DNA of 7,474 bases from Candidatus Poribacteria bacterium (GTDB taxonomy: Bacteria; Poribacteria; WGA-4E; WGA-3G): NCBI GenBank assembly GCA_028818995.1, contig JAPPMR010000484.1, positions 1 to 7,474 on the forward strand. The letters are read 5' to 3'. The position numbers were made by a program, and so were the translations under genes. This document shows, one piece after another, positions 6,440-7,474 of the stretch (its first letter is position 1; every line of letters starts with the position of its first letter). Below the pieces are notes generated by a model. That model was given only the letters and a program-made list of their open reading frames with translations, had not been told where the DNA came from and ran no database searches.

Positions 6440-7135
6440 GTGTATTTAAAATTTGAAATAGAGTTAAAGTTTAGAGATAAAATATATGGTGGTCTTCCAA
6501 AAGATAAAGATGTTTTAAAAAATTACGTCAAGAATAAATTTAGCAGTGAGGATACCTCGCCAACTGCCGATGATCTTGACCTTACCGAGGAGATTGAAAA
6601 ACGGACCGTCGGTTTTAAACGCGACGCTCGCGGCATATACATCGGAAGTTATCAAATTAAGGCGATGCTTGCACAAGCAGCATCGTTATTAGAACTCACA
6701 ATTACAAAGCGCGGCAGTAAACAGACGATGCGTGAGGGACTTATAATCAAAGGACAAGATGAAGATAACACCTTTACCGGTGAAAAGATTTATCTGCTTC
6801 CACGCACAATGGAACCTACAGACATCGAATCACATGCTGGCAATGTCTCAACACCGCAAGGCAGTAGATCGATTCTTAAAACCCTTGAATATGTATTAGA
6901 ACCCACAGTCAAATTTCAATTGTGGTTGCTCAAAAACCGAATAGGCGAGGATAACCGCAGCAAAAAACTTGTAATAAAAGATATAAAGAGATGTTTTCTG
7001 TACGGGATGGAGCTGGGTCTCGGTTCGCACAGAAAATATGAGGCAGGGAAATTCGACGTAGTTCGGTTTGAAGAATTACCTTACGAAGAATCTGAAGAAA
7101 TCAATTTTGAAATTCCATTACCGAAAACCGAATAG
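6440..7135 (+). CDS. Conserved phage-type hypothetical protein with RAMP-like glycine-rich loop
   Basis: A 231-residue soluble protein, charged, without signal peptide or membrane segment, starting at GTG. It begins with a beta strand and GGLPKD (17-22). A conserved-looking block follows: VGFKRDARGIYIGSYQIKAM (57-76). Then comes TPQGSRSILKTLEYV (138-152), and near the end GLGSHRKYEAGKF (193-205). From memory, this order of blocks occurs in uncharacterised proteins of tailed phages and prophages, which fits cargo or a prophage remnant. The last block looks like the C-terminal glycine-rich loop of RAMP/Cas7-type RNA-binding folds, but no Cas gene or CRISPR array is present. It is separated from the permeases by 144 nt and has no ECF-type promoter, so it is probably a separate unit. 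That it is a gene is fairly certain; the function is unknown. Confidence 0.75.
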   Translation: MYLKFEIELKFRDKIYGGLPKDKDVLKNYVKNKFSSEDTSPTADDLDLTEEIEKRTVGFKRDARGIYIGSYQIKAMLAQAASLLELTITKRGSKQTMREGLIIKGQDEDNTFTGEKIYLLPRTMEPTDIESHAGNVSTPQGSRSILKTLEYVLEPTVKFQLWLLKNRIGEDNRSKKLVIKDIKRCFLYGMELGLGSHRKYEAGKFDVVRFEELPYEESEEINFEIPLPKTE

Positions 7136-7221
7136 TTCAGTAGTCGCGTACACGCCAAGCCAAGCATATTCTTTCCATTGCGACAATCCATAACGGATTC
7201 GGTTCTAACCCAAAATCAAGA

Positions 7222-7231
7222 TGACATGTCA
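7222..7231. repeat. Perfect 10-bp palindrome TGACATGTCA
   Basis: Self-complementary decamer just upstream of the terminator stem. It could be a dimer-type operator but nothing nearby is transcribed from it; chance is possible. Confidence 0.3.
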
Positions 7232-7237
7232 AGTCGA

Positions 7238-7280
7238 AAAAGATTTACCTCGGTGATACCCTCGCCGAGGTAAATCTTTT
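7238..7280. terminator. Strong, probably bidirectional intrinsic terminator
   Basis: Two perfect 16-bp arms: 7238-7253 (AAAAGATTTACCTCGG) and 7265-7280 (CCGAGGTAAATCTTTT). Three further pairs inside (T-G, G-C, A-T) leave a 5-nt TACCC loop. The symmetric A-run and T-run allow termination from either direction. It lies about 100 nt after the 6440 gene, the only gene in the window reading into it, and could also serve a convergent gene beyond the window end. Confidence 0.85.
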
Positions 7281-7295
7281 ATAATACCATTTCTA
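7281..7295 (+). repeat. Direct repeat copy 1 (ATAATACCATTTCTA)
   Basis: Matches 7407-7421 at 14 of 15 positions. It abuts the terminator and is followed by a small inverted repeat, TTCTAT (7291-7296) with ATAGAA (7303-7308). Confidence 0.5.
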
Positions 7296-7372
7296 TATGA
7301 TGATAGAACATTATCTGGTAGGTCGGTAGAGTTTACGAAACCCATAAATGTCAATTTAGCGGTTCACCACCC

Positions 7373-7402
7373 GGTAGGCGTGTTTTGTAAACGCGCCGAA
7401 CC
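7373..7402. repeat. GC-rich palindromic hairpin (REP-like)
   Basis: GGCGTGTTT (7377-7385) pairs with AAACGCGCC (7389-7397) with one G-T wobble around a TGT loop. Outside it, GGT (7373-7375) can pair with ACC (7400-7402), or alternatively GGTTC (7361-7365) with GAACC (7398-7402). It is more GC-rich than its surroundings and lacks a T-run, so it looks like an interspersed palindromic repeat rather than a terminator. Confidence 0.5.
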
Positions 7403-7406
7403 ATAA

Positions 7407-7421
7407 ATAATACTATTTCTA
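7407..7421 (+). repeat. Direct repeat copy 2 (ATAATACTATTTCTA)
   Basis: Differs from 7281-7295 at one position. The pair brackets about 110 bp containing the GC-rich hairpin, an arrangement that could mark a small non-autonomous repeat unit. Confidence 0.5.
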
Positions 7422-7474
7422 ACAATACCTTCGCCAATTATCCTGGATTTAGTTCAGGTTGCGTGTAATGAATA

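Larger units (their letters stand above)
7136..7474. other. Non-coding tail with terminator, palindromes and short repeats
   Basis: No credible gene on either strand. In order it holds the shared 9-mer CCAAGCATA (7160-7168), the palindrome TGACATGTCA (7222-7231), a terminator hairpin (7238-7280), a direct-repeat pair (7281-7295 and 7407-7421), and a GC-rich hairpin (7373-7402). Confidence 0.6.

Noticed and set aside
7281..7421. CRISPR array
   Set aside because: Only two short, imperfect direct repeats about 110 bp apart, without regular spacers or Cas genes.
7441..7474. Third copy of the ECF promoter on the minus strand (GGTTGCG)
   Set aside because: The complement gives CGCAACC but no CGAC-type box 16-17 bp further on.

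Overview
The window carries four plus-strand genes and several regulatory or repetitive elements. The style suggests an environmental bacterium of the Candidatus Poribacteria type, or a related PVC/sponge-symbiont lineage. That assignment rests on memory of how ECF sigma factors carrying long C-terminal extensions and two-permease ABC-2 operons look there. No marker gene in the window proves it.

Positions 1-156 are an AT-rich upstream region ending in an ECF-type promoter and a strong ribosome binding site. Positions 157-3108 encode a 983-residue protein with an ECF sigma factor at the N-terminus (regions 2 and 4, about residues 18-180). It is fused in frame to a ~800-residue tail that resembles an extracytoplasmic protein: a lipoprotein/TapB-like beta module, then an M61-type (glycyl aminopeptidase-like) N-terminal domain, an M61 catalytic-type domain and a PDZ domain. 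The zinc motif HExxH is replaced by residues 688-692 (GVVCY), so the tail looks like a dead protease turned into a sensor or regulator.

Positions 3109-3292 hold a second copy of the ECF-type promoter (TGCAACC, 16-17 bp, CGACT), plus a leader with a perfect 9-bp inverted repeat. Two ABC-2 type permeases follow (3293-4816 and 4835-6295), 18 nt apart and clearly co-transcribed. Each has about six membrane segments and two large extracytoplasmic loops. No ABC ATPase is encoded in the window.

Positions 6296-6439 are non-coding and include an orphan Shine-Dalgarno sequence. Positions 6440-7135 encode a 231-residue GTG-start protein of unknown function that resembles a conserved phage-type family and ends in a glycine-rich loop of the RAMP/Cas7 kind. 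Positions 7136-7474 are non-coding: a strong symmetric terminator hairpin, then a small cluster of direct repeats and palindromes.

Working model (inference): the sigma-pseudoprotease fusion recognises the motif shared by both promoters. It would thus control itself and the permease pair, with the protease-like tail acting as a built-in sensor or anti-sigma module in place of a separate anti-sigma factor.
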